This document shows, piece after piece, positions 52,384 through 59,546 of a DNA stretch of 64,000 nt. The position numbers and the translations under genes are program-made. Position 1 is the stretch's first letter, and each line of letters starts with the position of its first letter. Under the pieces are notes generated by a model. It saw only the letters and a list, made by a program, of their open reading frames with translations. It did no database searches and had not been told where the DNA came from. The DNA comes from CANKJK01 sp040081715 (GTDB lineage: Bacteria > Acidobacteriota > Vicinamibacteria > Vicinamibacterales > UBA2999). The stretch covers positions 62,001 to 126,000 of the forward strand of contig JBEBFY010000002.1 of NCBI GenBank assembly GCA_040081715.1. The letters are read 5' to 3'.

Positions 52384-53400
52384 CTACTGCTTCTCGCCAC
52401 AGAACGGGCAACGGTCGGCCCGTGAAGCGAGGGCCTTGCGGCACTGCCAGCAGAAGCGGGGTGGGGGCGTGTCACGCGCCTTGACGCGGTCCTGAATGGC
52501 GGAAGGGGACTCCTCCGGGAGGCGGCGAACCGGTGCGGGCGGCGCGGCGGACACGGCCGTCGCGGAGACGGGTGCTGGAGCCGAGGCGGCCGGGCCAGAC
52601 TTTCGAGACTGAACGGCCACGATGTCGTGCAGGAGCTCTGCCGCGCGGGGATACCGGACCGCCAGGTCTGGAGCCAGGGCCTTGAGGACGATGTCGTTGA
52701 TGGCCCTGGGAATCTTCGGGTTCTTCAGACGTGGAGGGACGATGAGTTCACCCGAGATGATGCGCTCCAGGTCCCGTGGGGTGGGCGTCTCGTACGGCAG
52801 TACGCCGGTCAGCATCTGATACATCGTGATGCCGATGGCGTACACGTCGCTGGCAAACACCGCACGGCCCTGGAACTGCTCGGGCGCCATCCACGGCGGG
52901 CTGCCGACGATCGTGGTGCCATGTGCCAGCGCTTCCAGGAAGCGCGAGGTGCCGAAGTCGGTGACTTTGAGCAGCCCTGTCGGCGTGACCAGCATGTTGC
53001 CTGGCCGGATATCGCGATGGAGAATGCCCACCGTGTGCGCGTGGTCGATGGCGTTGCAGATCTGGCAGGCAAAGTCCAGCGCTCGAGTGAGGCTGAGTGT
53101 GCCCTCGCGCACGAGGATCGCCTCGAGCGTCTCGCCCTCCACGTATTCCATGACGATGAAGAAGATGTCGTCCTGCTTCTCGGCGGTCAGGACCGTCACG
53201 ATGTTGGGGTGGCCGAGTGAGGCGAGCAGCCTCGGCTCCTTGGCCATCTCCTCGATGTTGCCAAGTTGCTTGTGGGGCACCTTGATAGCGACCTTCTTGC
53301 CGATGAAGGTGTCTTCCGCAAGATACACGCTGCCGAAGCCGCCGCTCCCGAGCGAGGAATCGATCCGGTACTTGCCGATGGTCTGCCCTCGGAAAAACAT
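52384..53400 (-). CDS. Serine/threonine protein kinase with C-terminal zinc ribbon
   Basis: 338 aa, soluble (no transmembrane helix). Kinase domain 8-265: glycine loop GSGGFGSVYLA (18-28), Lys40 in VAIK, Glu55, catalytic HRD 128-130, Asn135, DFG 148-150, APE 172-174. The catalytic-loop Lys after Asp (DxK) is Arg132 (HRDIRPGN), an unusual change. A Pro/Ala linker (266-312) leads to a zinc ribbon with CxxC pairs at 317/320 and 331/334. Start taken at ATG 53400, since an earlier in-frame ATG at 53460 would overlap rsmE; a TATACT lies 9 nt before it. Heads the run kinase-ilvE-recX-alaS-slt. Confidence 0.88.
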   Translation of the reverse strand: MFFRGQTIGKYRIDSSLGSGGFGSVYLAEDTFIGKKVAIKVPHKQLGNIEEMAKEPRLLASLGHPNIVTVLTAEKQDDIFFIVMEYVEGETLEAILVREGTLSLTRALDFACQICNAIDHAHTVGILHRDIRPGNMLVTPTGLLKVTDFGTSRFLEALAHGTTIVGSPPWMAPEQFQGRAVFASDVYAIGITMYQMLTGVLPYETPTPRDLERIISGELIVPPRLKNPKIPRAINDIVLKALAPDLAVRYPRAAELLHDIVAVQSRKSGPAASAPAPVSATAVSAAPPAPVRRLPEESPSAIQDRVKARDTPPPRFCWQCRKALASRADRCPFCGEKQ

Positions 53401-53409
53401 CCGGGGCTG

Positions 53410-53415
53410 AGTATA
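53410..53415 (-). promoter_or_regulatory. Putative -10 box (TATACT) before the kinase gene
   Basis: On the minus strand TATACTCAG precedes the kinase ATG by 9 nt from the end of the hexamer, giving a leader of about 2-3 nt or none. The divergent rsmE ATG (53450) is 35 nt away on the other strand, so the whole divergent space is only 49 nt. Confidence 0.42.
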
Positions 53416-53449
53416 AGCTGCTCCCACGGCGGCATCTGACACGACACCG

Positions 53450-54199
53450 ATGAGACTCAACCGCTTCTACCTGCCCGGCGCCGTGAGCGGGGCCACGATG
53501 CCGCTACCCGACGATGAGTCCGGGCACGCCACGCGCGTCCTGCGTGTCAACGAGGGCACGAGCATCCGGGTATTCGATGGTCACGGCCACGAGTTCGCGG
53601 CGGTGGTGCGCTCGGTCGGCCGCTCCGGCGTCGAGGTGGATGTGGGGGAAGGGGTTCCGGCCCCGGCTGCAGAGGCCAGGGTTTCCTTGACGCTCGTGAT
53701 GGCGGTCCTCAAAGGCGATCACATGGACGCCGTCGTGCGCGATGCCGCGATGCTTGGTGTGACAGCGGTGCAGCCTGTCGTGACGGAACGGACCGAGGTG
53801 CAGATGGCGGCGCTCAGCGGGGGGAGGCGTCGCGCCCGCCTGCAGCGCGTCGCGGTCTCCTCCGTTAAACAGTGCGGGCGAGCCGTGGTGCCTGAGGTGT
53901 TCGACCCCGTCAATCTTCCGGTCCTGGTGAGACAGTGGGCGACGGAGCCGGCCGCGGAGCGCTTTGCGTTGGTCGAACCCAGTGCCGGGGTCGAGACGGA
54001 GTCCGTCCGGAATGTCGCAGCGCCGGCGTCGGGGGCGGCGACGGTGGTCGTCGGACCTGAGGGCGGATGGTCTGGGCCGGAACTGCACGCGCTGGCGCCG
54101 CTGTGCCGGTTCGTCACGCTTGGGGCCCGCACCCTTCGTGCCGATGCCGCTCCGCTCGTGGCCCTCACGGCACTGATGACGGTGTGGGGGGAGATCTAG
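53450..54199 (+). CDS. rsmE: 16S rRNA (uracil1498-N3)-methyltransferase
   Basis: 249 aa SPOUT-class methyltransferase with an N-terminal PUA-like domain. MRLNRFYLPG and HATRVLRVNEGTSIRVFDGHGHEFAA at the start, KGDHMDAVVRDAAMLGVTAVQPVVTERTEV in the middle, and the knot motif VVGPEGGWSGPELHAL with LGARTLRADAAPLVALTALM. Often clustered with dnaJ-prmA; here it lies on the opposite strand facing that operon. Its stop and that of the gene at 54196 overlap within CTAG. Confidence 0.93.
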   Translation: MRLNRFYLPGAVSGATMPLPDDESGHATRVLRVNEGTSIRVFDGHGHEFAAVVRSVGRSGVEVDVGEGVPAPAAEARVSLTLVMAVLKGDHMDAVVRDAAMLGVTAVQPVVTERTEVQMAALSGGRRRARLQRVAVSSVKQCGRAVVPEVFDPVNLPVLVRQWATEPAAERFALVEPSAGVETESVRNVAAPASGAATVVVGPEGGWSGPELHALAPLCRFVTLGARTLRADAAPLVALTALMTVWGEI

Positions 54200-54885
54200 G
54201 CAGGCAGAAAGGCCGACGCGCTCCCGAAGTAGGCATCGCTGGTGCCGTACCAGCTCGTGCCGAACGCGAGCCGGCCGTCAAGAAACCGGAAGTACGGCGC
54301 CTCCGAGAACTGCTGTTCGTCGCTCGCCGAATACTCGTCTCCGGCGCAGTCGAGATAGAGCTGGTCGAACTGCGCGATGCGCTCCGGATGGGTGATCAGC
54401 ATCGCGGCCACGGCAAACGCCCCGAGCCCGAATTCGTGGTCGGCGAACATGACACGGCTGCGGCGGACGGACCGCCCCCTGTGGCGAAGGCCGAACTGCG
54501 CCGCCACCAGCAGCAGGCCCGAGTCGCCGAGGGCGGGAAGCCGCTGGCTCATCGCCGCCGTGCGTTCGTGCAGGCGCAGGCTGTTCGAGCCCAGCCGCTC
54601 GATGCGCGCGAGCGATGTGGGGCGGGACTGGGCAATCGCTGCAAGGGCATCCGTGACGGCGACGTTGTAGGTGGAGGCCACGCGGCGCCAGTCGGGGATC
54701 AGGAACCAGGCCTCAGCCCCGGCCGGCAAGGGCGGCGGCGCCGCGGAGACGACCTCTCCCAGCCGGGGGAAGGCACTGCGCAGCCGGAGCGCCTGTTCGG
54801 GCAGGGGCCGTGGTGCGTAGGCCAGGGGATAGCCCCGCCCTGACGGCACTTCTTCGTCGACGAACCCGCTACGGTCCTGTCCCAT
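54196..54885 (-). CDS. Unrecognised 229-aa protein
   Basis: Starts 35 nt after the prmA stop, so probably the last gene of the hrcA-grpE-dnaJ-prmA operon, and ends in a 3-nt overlap with the convergent rsmE stop. No signal peptide or membrane helix. Visible features: a Pro-rich N-terminal third (LAYAPRPLPEQ, PPPLPAGAE), AWFLIPDWRRVASTYNVAVTDALAAIAQ, RSVRRSRVMFADHEFGLGAFAVAAMLITHPERI, then an acidic FDQLYLDCAGDEYSASDEQQF stretch and a Ser/Gly/Phe-rich C terminus. I know no family with these features. Codon pattern looks like its neighbours. Confidence 0.65.
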   Translation of the reverse strand: MGQDRSGFVDEEVPSGRGYPLAYAPRPLPEQALRLRSAFPRLGEVVSAAPPPLPAGAEAWFLIPDWRRVASTYNVAVTDALAAIAQSRPTSLARIERLGSNSLRLHERTAAMSQRLPALGDSGLLLVAAQFGLRHRGRSVRRSRVMFADHEFGLGAFAVAAMLITHPERIAQFDQLYLDCAGDEYSASDEQQFSEAPYFRFLDGRLAFGTSWYGTSDAYFGSASAFLPA

Positions 54886-54920
54886 GGTCGAACTCTAGCG
54901 CAGGCGCCCTACGGCCAGCA

Positions 54921-55784
54921 TCAGGCGCGCGACAGCGTCGCGACACACCAGTCGCCCTCCTCTCCCTCACTCTCGACCGTCCACCCAGCGTAGGCGGCCA
55001 GGACGGCGTCGCGTTCGTGCCTGAGGAATCCGCTGACGATGAGCCGCCGCCCCAGCCGCATCAGCACGGGCGCGGCACTGATGAGGAGCCCTCCGGTCAG
55101 GTTGGCGGTGACCACATCAACCGTCCGCAGATGCGACTGGCGCAGATCGACGACGCCGAGCGTGATGTCCACACCGGGATTGAGGGCGAGGCTGTCGCGC
55201 GCCGCGGTGATGGCGTCCTCGTCGTCGTCGATGCCAAGTACGTGCGTGGCGCCGAGACGTCTGGCCGCGATGGCCAGCACGCCGGAGCCGGTGCCCACAT
55301 CAAGCACAGAGGTGCCGCGAAGGTCGAGCGCCTGAAGCGCCTGGAGGCATAAGCGCGTGGTGGCGTGGTGCGCGGTGCCGAATCCCATGGAGGGGAGGAT
55401 GACGATGGTGATCACATCATCGGTCACGGGCGCGCGGGCGGCAGGGTCCCAGGGCGGCGTGACCACGATGCGGCCCACGCGAACAGCTGTCAGGCTGGCT
55501 TGGGACTTCGCGGCCCAGCCCTCATCCTCCACCTCGATACAGGCGAAGGCGACACCCAGTGGACCAAATGCCGCGGCGAGTGCTCCCTCCGCACGGTCGC
55601 GTTCCGTCGCAGTGGTGAAATAGACGCGCCATGTGGTTGAGCCAGGCGCGCCTTCGTCGATCGCCGTGAGGACGAAGTCGAGCAGGGCAGCCTGCACCAG
55701 GTCGCCAAGTGGGACATCCTCGCCCGGATGCAGATGTGTGGGATCGGCGGAGAAGTGCAGTTCGAGCGCGGGCGCGTTCGCCAC
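54921..55784 (-). CDS. prmA: Ribosomal protein L11 methyltransferase-like
   Basis: 287 aa. N-terminal substrate-binding half is divergent; the C-terminal SAM domain is clear: GFGTAHHATTRLCLQALQAL (family FGTGxHxTTxL), VLDVGTGSGVLAIAARRLGA, GIDDDEDAITAARDSLALN, VVTANLTGGLLISAAPVLMRLG (N-[IL]-P-type ANL motif). Methylates L11 at several Lys/N-terminal sites. dnaJ-prmA adjacency is the usual arrangement. GTG start at 55784, 10 nt after dnaJ. Confidence 0.9.
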   Translation of the reverse strand: MANAPALELHFSADPTHLHPGEDVPLGDLVQAALLDFVLTAIDEGAPGSTTWRVYFTTATERDRAEGALAAAFGPLGVAFACIEVEDEGWAAKSQASLTAVRVGRIVVTPPWDPAARAPVTDDVITIVILPSMGFGTAHHATTRLCLQALQALDLRGTSVLDVGTGSGVLAIAARRLGATHVLGIDDDEDAITAARDSLALNPGVDITLGVVDLRQSHLRTVDVVTANLTGGLLISAAPVLMRLGRRLIVSGFLRHERDAVLAAYAGWTVESEGEEGDWCVATLSRA

Positions 55785-55794
55785 AGGTGCAGGG

Positions 55795-56943
55795 CTATCC
55801 GAAGATACTCTTCACGCGGTCGAAGATGCCACGTTCGTCGTGGTCGTCCCTGGAGGTCGGCGTGGCGGGCAGTTCCGGAAGCGCGGCCGCCAGCTGTTCC
55901 AGCAGCTTCTTCTGTTCCTTGCTCAGTTTGCCTGGCGTCTTCACGCGCACGGTCACCAGCAGATCGCCCTTACCGCGGCCGCTCACATCCGGCATCCCAT
56001 GGTGCCGAAGACGGAACGAGGTGCCGGTCTGCGTGCCCTCAGGGATACTGAGGTGCTGTTCGTCGAACGGTCCCGGCACGGTGATGGTGCCGCCGAGCGC
56101 CGCAGTCGGGAAGCTGATCGGCACCTCGCAGTGCAGGTCGTTGCCGTCGCGGACAAAGAACTCGTGGTCCTGCACGTGAATCACCACGTAGAGATCCCCG
56201 GGGGGGCCACCAGCCGCGCCGGATTCCCCCTCCTGGGTCATGCGGAGCCGCTGGCCCGTGGCGATGCCAGGCGGAATCTTCACCGTGAGCTTGCGCTGCT
56301 TCTCCACACTGCCGGCGCCCCGGCAGGTTGCACAGGGGGAGGCGACAAACTGTCCGGTCCCGCGGCACTGGCCGCACGAGCGGGCCATCGTGAAGAAGCC
56401 CTGCTGAAATCGCACCTGGCCGCGGCCGTGGCAGCCTGGGCAGGTCTGAGCCTTGGTACCAGCGGCCGCGCCGGTGCCGCTGCACGTCTCGCAGGTTTCC
56501 TGCCTGGGAATCTGGATGCTGGTCTCGGTGCCGCGCGCGGACTCGTCGAAGGAGATTTCGAGGTCGTAGCGGAGGTCGGAGCCGCGCGAGGGACCGCCCT
56601 TCCGGCGCCCGCCTCCGAACGCGTCGCCGAAGCCGAAGATATCGCCGAGACCTCCGAAGATGTCCTCGAAGCCCGTGAAGACGCTCGGGTCAAAGCCCTG
56701 CCCACCTTGCGCCGCTCCGCCGACGCCGGCGTGGCCAAAGCGGTCGTAGCGCTGGCGCTTGTCCCCGTCAGCCAGGACCGAATAGGCCTCGGCCGCCTCC
56801 TTGAACTGTTCCTCCGCGGCTTTGTCCCCGGGATTGCGATCCGGGTGGTACTTGAGCGCGAGCTTGCGGTAGGCGCTCTTGATCTCAGGGTCGCTGGCGC
56901 CTTTCCCCACGCCAAGGATCTCGTAGTAGTCGCGTTTGCTCAC
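55795..56943 (-). CDS. dnaJ: Molecular chaperone DnaJ
   Basis: 382 aa full-length type I Hsp40. J domain 1-70 with HPD at 33-35, Gly/Phe-rich region (GHAGVGGAAQGGQGF, GFGDAFGGG), four zinc-finger repeats CETCSGTG, CPGCHGRG, CGQCRGTG, CATCRGAG, and C-terminal substrate domains ending with LDFFKxVK-like IFDRVKSIFG. Stimulates DnaK ATPase; no dnaK in this operon. Overlaps grpE by 4 nt. Confidence 0.96.
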   Translation of the reverse strand: MSKRDYYEILGVGKGASDPEIKSAYRKLALKYHPDRNPGDKAAEEQFKEAAEAYSVLADGDKRQRYDRFGHAGVGGAAQGGQGFDPSVFTGFEDIFGGLGDIFGFGDAFGGGRRKGGPSRGSDLRYDLEISFDESARGTETSIQIPRQETCETCSGTGAAAGTKAQTCPGCHGRGQVRFQQGFFTMARSCGQCRGTGQFVASPCATCRGAGSVEKQRKLTVKIPPGIATGQRLRMTQEGESGAAGGPPGDLYVVIHVQDHEFFVRDGNDLHCEVPISFPTAALGGTITVPGPFDEQHLSIPEGTQTGTSFRLRHHGMPDVSGRGKGDLLVTVRVKTPGKLSKEQKKLLEQLAAALPELPATPTSRDDHDERGIFDRVKSIFG

Positions 56944-57455
56944 GACGACTTCGCCACCTTGACCATGGCCGGGCGGAGCAGGCGGTCGCGCAGCATGTAG
57001 CCACGGCGGAGCTCGCCGGTGACCGTGCCCTCCTCGTGCTCGCTCACCTCGTGCACCACGGCCTCATGCACGTTGGGGTCGAATGTCTGGCCCGCTGCGA
57101 CGATGGTCGTCACGCCGCGCTTCTTCAGGAGGTCCAGCATCTTCCTGTGCACCAGTTCCACGCCCTGGCGGTACGCGGCCGTCTCCGGCACATCGGGCTG
57201 CTTCAGCGCCAGCTCGAGGTCATCGAGAATCGGAAGGACCTCGACGAGGAGCTCCGTGGCGGCGTAGTCCACCAGATCCCGGCGCTCGCGCTCGATCCGC
57301 TTGCGGTAGTTGTCGAAGTCGGCGGCCGCGCGCAGTACGCGGTCCTGCAGCGCGTCCTTCTCCTTCCGGAGAGTGTCGAGTTCGGAGTCCTGCTGTCCGG
57401 AGGCGTCCGCCGGAGTAGTGTCGCGGTCCTGTGGTTGATCGTCGTCCTGTATCAC
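56940..57455 (-). CDS. grpE: Nucleotide exchange factor GrpE
   Basis: 171 aa. Long N-terminal helix (LDTLRKEKDALQDRVLRAAADFDNYRKRIERERRDLVDYAATELLVEVLPILDDLELAL) and the beta-rich C-terminal head TFDPNVHEAVVHEVSEHEEGTVTGELRRGYMLRDRLLRPAMVKVAK. Releases ADP from DnaK. GTG start. An acidic disordered N terminus (DDDQPQDRDTTPADASGQQD) precedes the helix. Confidence 0.95.
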   Translation of the reverse strand: MIQDDDQPQDRDTTPADASGQQDSELDTLRKEKDALQDRVLRAAADFDNYRKRIERERRDLVDYAATELLVEVLPILDDLELALKQPDVPETAAYRQGVELVHRKMLDLLKKRGVTTIVAAGQTFDPNVHEAVVHEVSEHEEGTVTGELRRGYMLRDRLLRPAMVKVAKSS

Positions 57456-57513
57456 GGTGTCCTGTGGGGGTCCATCGGGTGGTCTGGCATGGAGAGCGAC
57501 GGCGTGCTCGGGC

Positions 57514-58578
57514 CTACTGGCCGTTTCTGAGCACCTGGTTCATTGTGCGGGCGGCGGCATCGATGACGCCGATGGCCCGCGAGTAGTGCATTCGCGTGGG
57601 TCCGATGATGCCGACGGTGCGGAGCGATCCACCCTCATCGGAGGTGGACGCCACGAGACTGAACGGCCTGAGGTCCGGCGTCAGGTGCTCGGCGCCAATC
57701 ACCACGGTCAGTCCGGGGCCGTCGATGTACTCGGTCAGCAAGCGGAGCAGCCGCTGCTTTTCTTCCATCATTTCCACGATGGCCCGGAGCGTCGAGAGCG
57801 AGACGGCGGCATCGCCCGCGCCGGTCGCGGTCAGCAGTGACGCGGCGCCTTCCACATGGAAGTCCTGGGCCAGGGGGAGGGCGTCGAGGGTGGAGTTGGC
57901 CAGCCGCAACGCGCGGGACAACAGCTCGTCGTAGAGGGTCCGTTCCTGCAGGAGCCGCGCGATCACGGTGGCGCGTACCTCGTGCAAGGGGAGTCCGGCG
58001 AACTCGGAGTTGAGGTAGTTCGAGGCCTGACTGAGATCAGACGGGCGCACAGGCTCGCCGGCGTCCACGACCTTCTGGGTCACCTGTCCGCCGCGTGCGA
58101 CGACGACCACCAGCACGCGCGTGCCGCCCAGCGGTACGAACTCGATGTGCTGCAGCACCGGGGCCGGGCTCTCCGCGATCGTGAACCCCACATGCTGCGT
58201 GGCCTGCGTCACGACGTGCGCGAGCGACACCATCAGGTCCTGCATCATTGGTGAGCGGGCCGCCTGTTCCTGAAAGGCGTGTTCCACCGCAATCGGGGCC
58301 CTGGTGAGGCGCCCGGTTTCGAGCAGGAGGTCCACGAACACGCGGTAGGCCTTATCCGTGGGCACGCGACCAGCGGAGGTGTGTGGCTGGATGAGGTATC
58401 CGTCGGCCTCCAGTTGCGACAGCACGCTGCGGATCGTGGCCGGCGAGACACCCAGGCCCGACTGGTCCGCCAGGACCTGGGACGACACGGCGTCGCCGCT
58501 CTCGATGTACTCCCGGACGAGGACCGTGAGGACCCGTCGCGCGCGATCGGAAAGTGGCGGGGAACCCATTGGTGGCAA
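57514..58578 (-). CDS. hrcA: Heat-inducible transcription repressor HrcA
   Basis: 354 aa. N-terminal winged helix: LSDRARRVLTVLVREYIESGDAVSSQVLADQSGLGVSPATIRSVLSQLEADGYLIQPHTSAGRVPTDKAYRVFVD (a textbook HrcA DNA-binding segment), then a GAF-like dimer domain and the C-terminal VVIGAEHLTPDLRPFSLVASTSDEGGSLRTVGIIGPTRMHYSRAIGVIDAAAR. Represses heat-shock operons through CIRCE (TTAGCACTC-N9-GAGTGCTAA), but no CIRCE is visible upstream of this operon. Start may be Met1 or Met4 (58569). grpE follows after 58 nt. Confidence 0.95.
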   Translation of the reverse strand: MPPMGSPPLSDRARRVLTVLVREYIESGDAVSSQVLADQSGLGVSPATIRSVLSQLEADGYLIQPHTSAGRVPTDKAYRVFVDLLLETGRLTRAPIAVEHAFQEQAARSPMMQDLMVSLAHVVTQATQHVGFTIAESPAPVLQHIEFVPLGGTRVLVVVVARGGQVTQKVVDAGEPVRPSDLSQASNYLNSEFAGLPLHEVRATVIARLLQERTLYDELLSRALRLANSTLDALPLAQDFHVEGAASLLTATGAGDAAVSLSTLRAIVEMMEEKQRLLRLLTEYIDGPGLTVVIGAEHLTPDLRPFSLVASTSDEGGSLRTVGIIGPTRMHYSRAIGVIDAAARTMNQVLRNGQ

Positions 58579-58590
58579 AGACCTTGTTGA

Positions 58591-58619
58591 ATTATACCGA
58601 AGCGCCGTCGCCGTATAAT
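58591..58619. promoter_or_regulatory. Divergent hrcA / xdhC-like promoter with inverted repeat ATTATAC-N15-GTATAAT
   Basis: In the 47-nt gap between the hrcA start and the XdhC-like ATG, GTATAAT (58613-58619, plus) and its exact reverse complement ATTATAC (58591-58597) face outward. Read on each strand TATAAT is a perfect -10: on plus it ends 6 nt before the ATG at 58626; on minus it ends 12 nt before the hrcA ATG at 58578. The repeat could be two back-to-back -10 boxes, an operator, or both. Confidence 0.5.
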
Positions 58620-58625
58620 CCGCCC

Positions 58626-59471
58626 ATGAACCAGGAAGTCTTTGCCGCCCTCAACGAGGCGCTCCGCGCTGGGGAAGAGGTGGCGCTGGTCACGATTACC
58701 GCCTCCACGGGCTCCACACCGCAGCGGGTGGGCGCCAAGATGCTCGTGTACGCCGATGGCCGGACCGTCGGCACCATCGGCGGCGGGTGTTACGAGAACG
58801 ACGCGTTCTGGAAGGCGAAGGAAGCCATCACCGCCCGGAAGGCTCTGACGGTGCACTTTGAGCTGACCGACGACTTCGCGGAGGAGTCGGGGCTTATCTG
58901 CGGCGGCCAGATGGATGTCTTCATCGAGCCGGTCGCACCTGCACCCGACCTCTACGTCTTCGGGGCTGGCCACGTGGGTTGCAGCCTGGTGAAGATGGCG
59001 CATGAGGCCGGATTCCGGGTGCACGTCGTGGACGATCGCGAGAAGTTTGCCGCCGCCGAGCGGTTCCCCGAGGGGGTGGAGTCGGCCGTCGACGACCCCC
59101 CCGCCTGGATTGCGGCGAATCCGCTGCCGCCGACGGCCTATGCCGTGGTGGTCACACGGGGGCACCGCCACGACCTCTCCACCCTGCGGGCCCTGGTCAG
59201 CAGGCGCCTGCGCTACGTGGGGCTCATCGGCAGCCGGGCGAAGGTGCGCCGCGTGTACGACGCGCTGATCGAGGAGGGGGTGGCGGGTGAGACACTGTCA
59301 CGCGTGCACGCGCCGATCGGACTGGACCTCGGTGGGGTGACACCGCAGGAGATTGCCGTCAGCATTCTGGCGGAACTCATCGCCGTCAAGCACGGACGCA
59401 TCAGCGAGCCGGGCCAGTCCGTGGCGAGTCTGCGCTGGGACGGCGCGGTCGCCGCGCCTGTCGGCAGGTAG
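58626..59471 (+). CDS. XdhC/CoxI family protein
   Basis: 281 aa. N-terminal XdhC/CoxI domain (VALVTITASTGSTPQRVGAKMLVYADGRTVGTIGGGCYE) and a C-terminal Rossmann domain (DLYVFGAGHVGCSLVKMAHEAGFRVHVVDDR, then AYAVVVTRGHRHDLSTLRALV, LRYVGLIGSRAKVRRVYDALIEEG, RVHAPIGLDLGGVTPQEIAVSILAELIAVKHGR). Family members bind and sulfurate molybdenum cofactor and insert it into xanthine-dehydrogenase-type enzymes. No molybdenum enzyme gene is in the window, so its client is elsewhere. ATG directly after a TATAAT. Confidence 0.9.
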   Translation: MNQEVFAALNEALRAGEEVALVTITASTGSTPQRVGAKMLVYADGRTVGTIGGGCYENDAFWKAKEAITARKALTVHFELTDDFAEESGLICGGQMDVFIEPVAPAPDLYVFGAGHVGCSLVKMAHEAGFRVHVVDDREKFAAAERFPEGVESAVDDPPAWIAANPLPPTAYAVVVTRGHRHDLSTLRALVSRRLRYVGLIGSRAKVRRVYDALIEEGVAGETLSRVHAPIGLDLGGVTPQEIAVSILAELIAVKHGRISEPGQSVASLRWDGAVAAPVGR

Positions 59472-59546
59472 CTTCGGCATCCTGGGCTTGCTTCCTTCAG
59501 ACGAGACGGGCAACCGTCCACACTGAACGAGGCGCGTGGGAATGGA

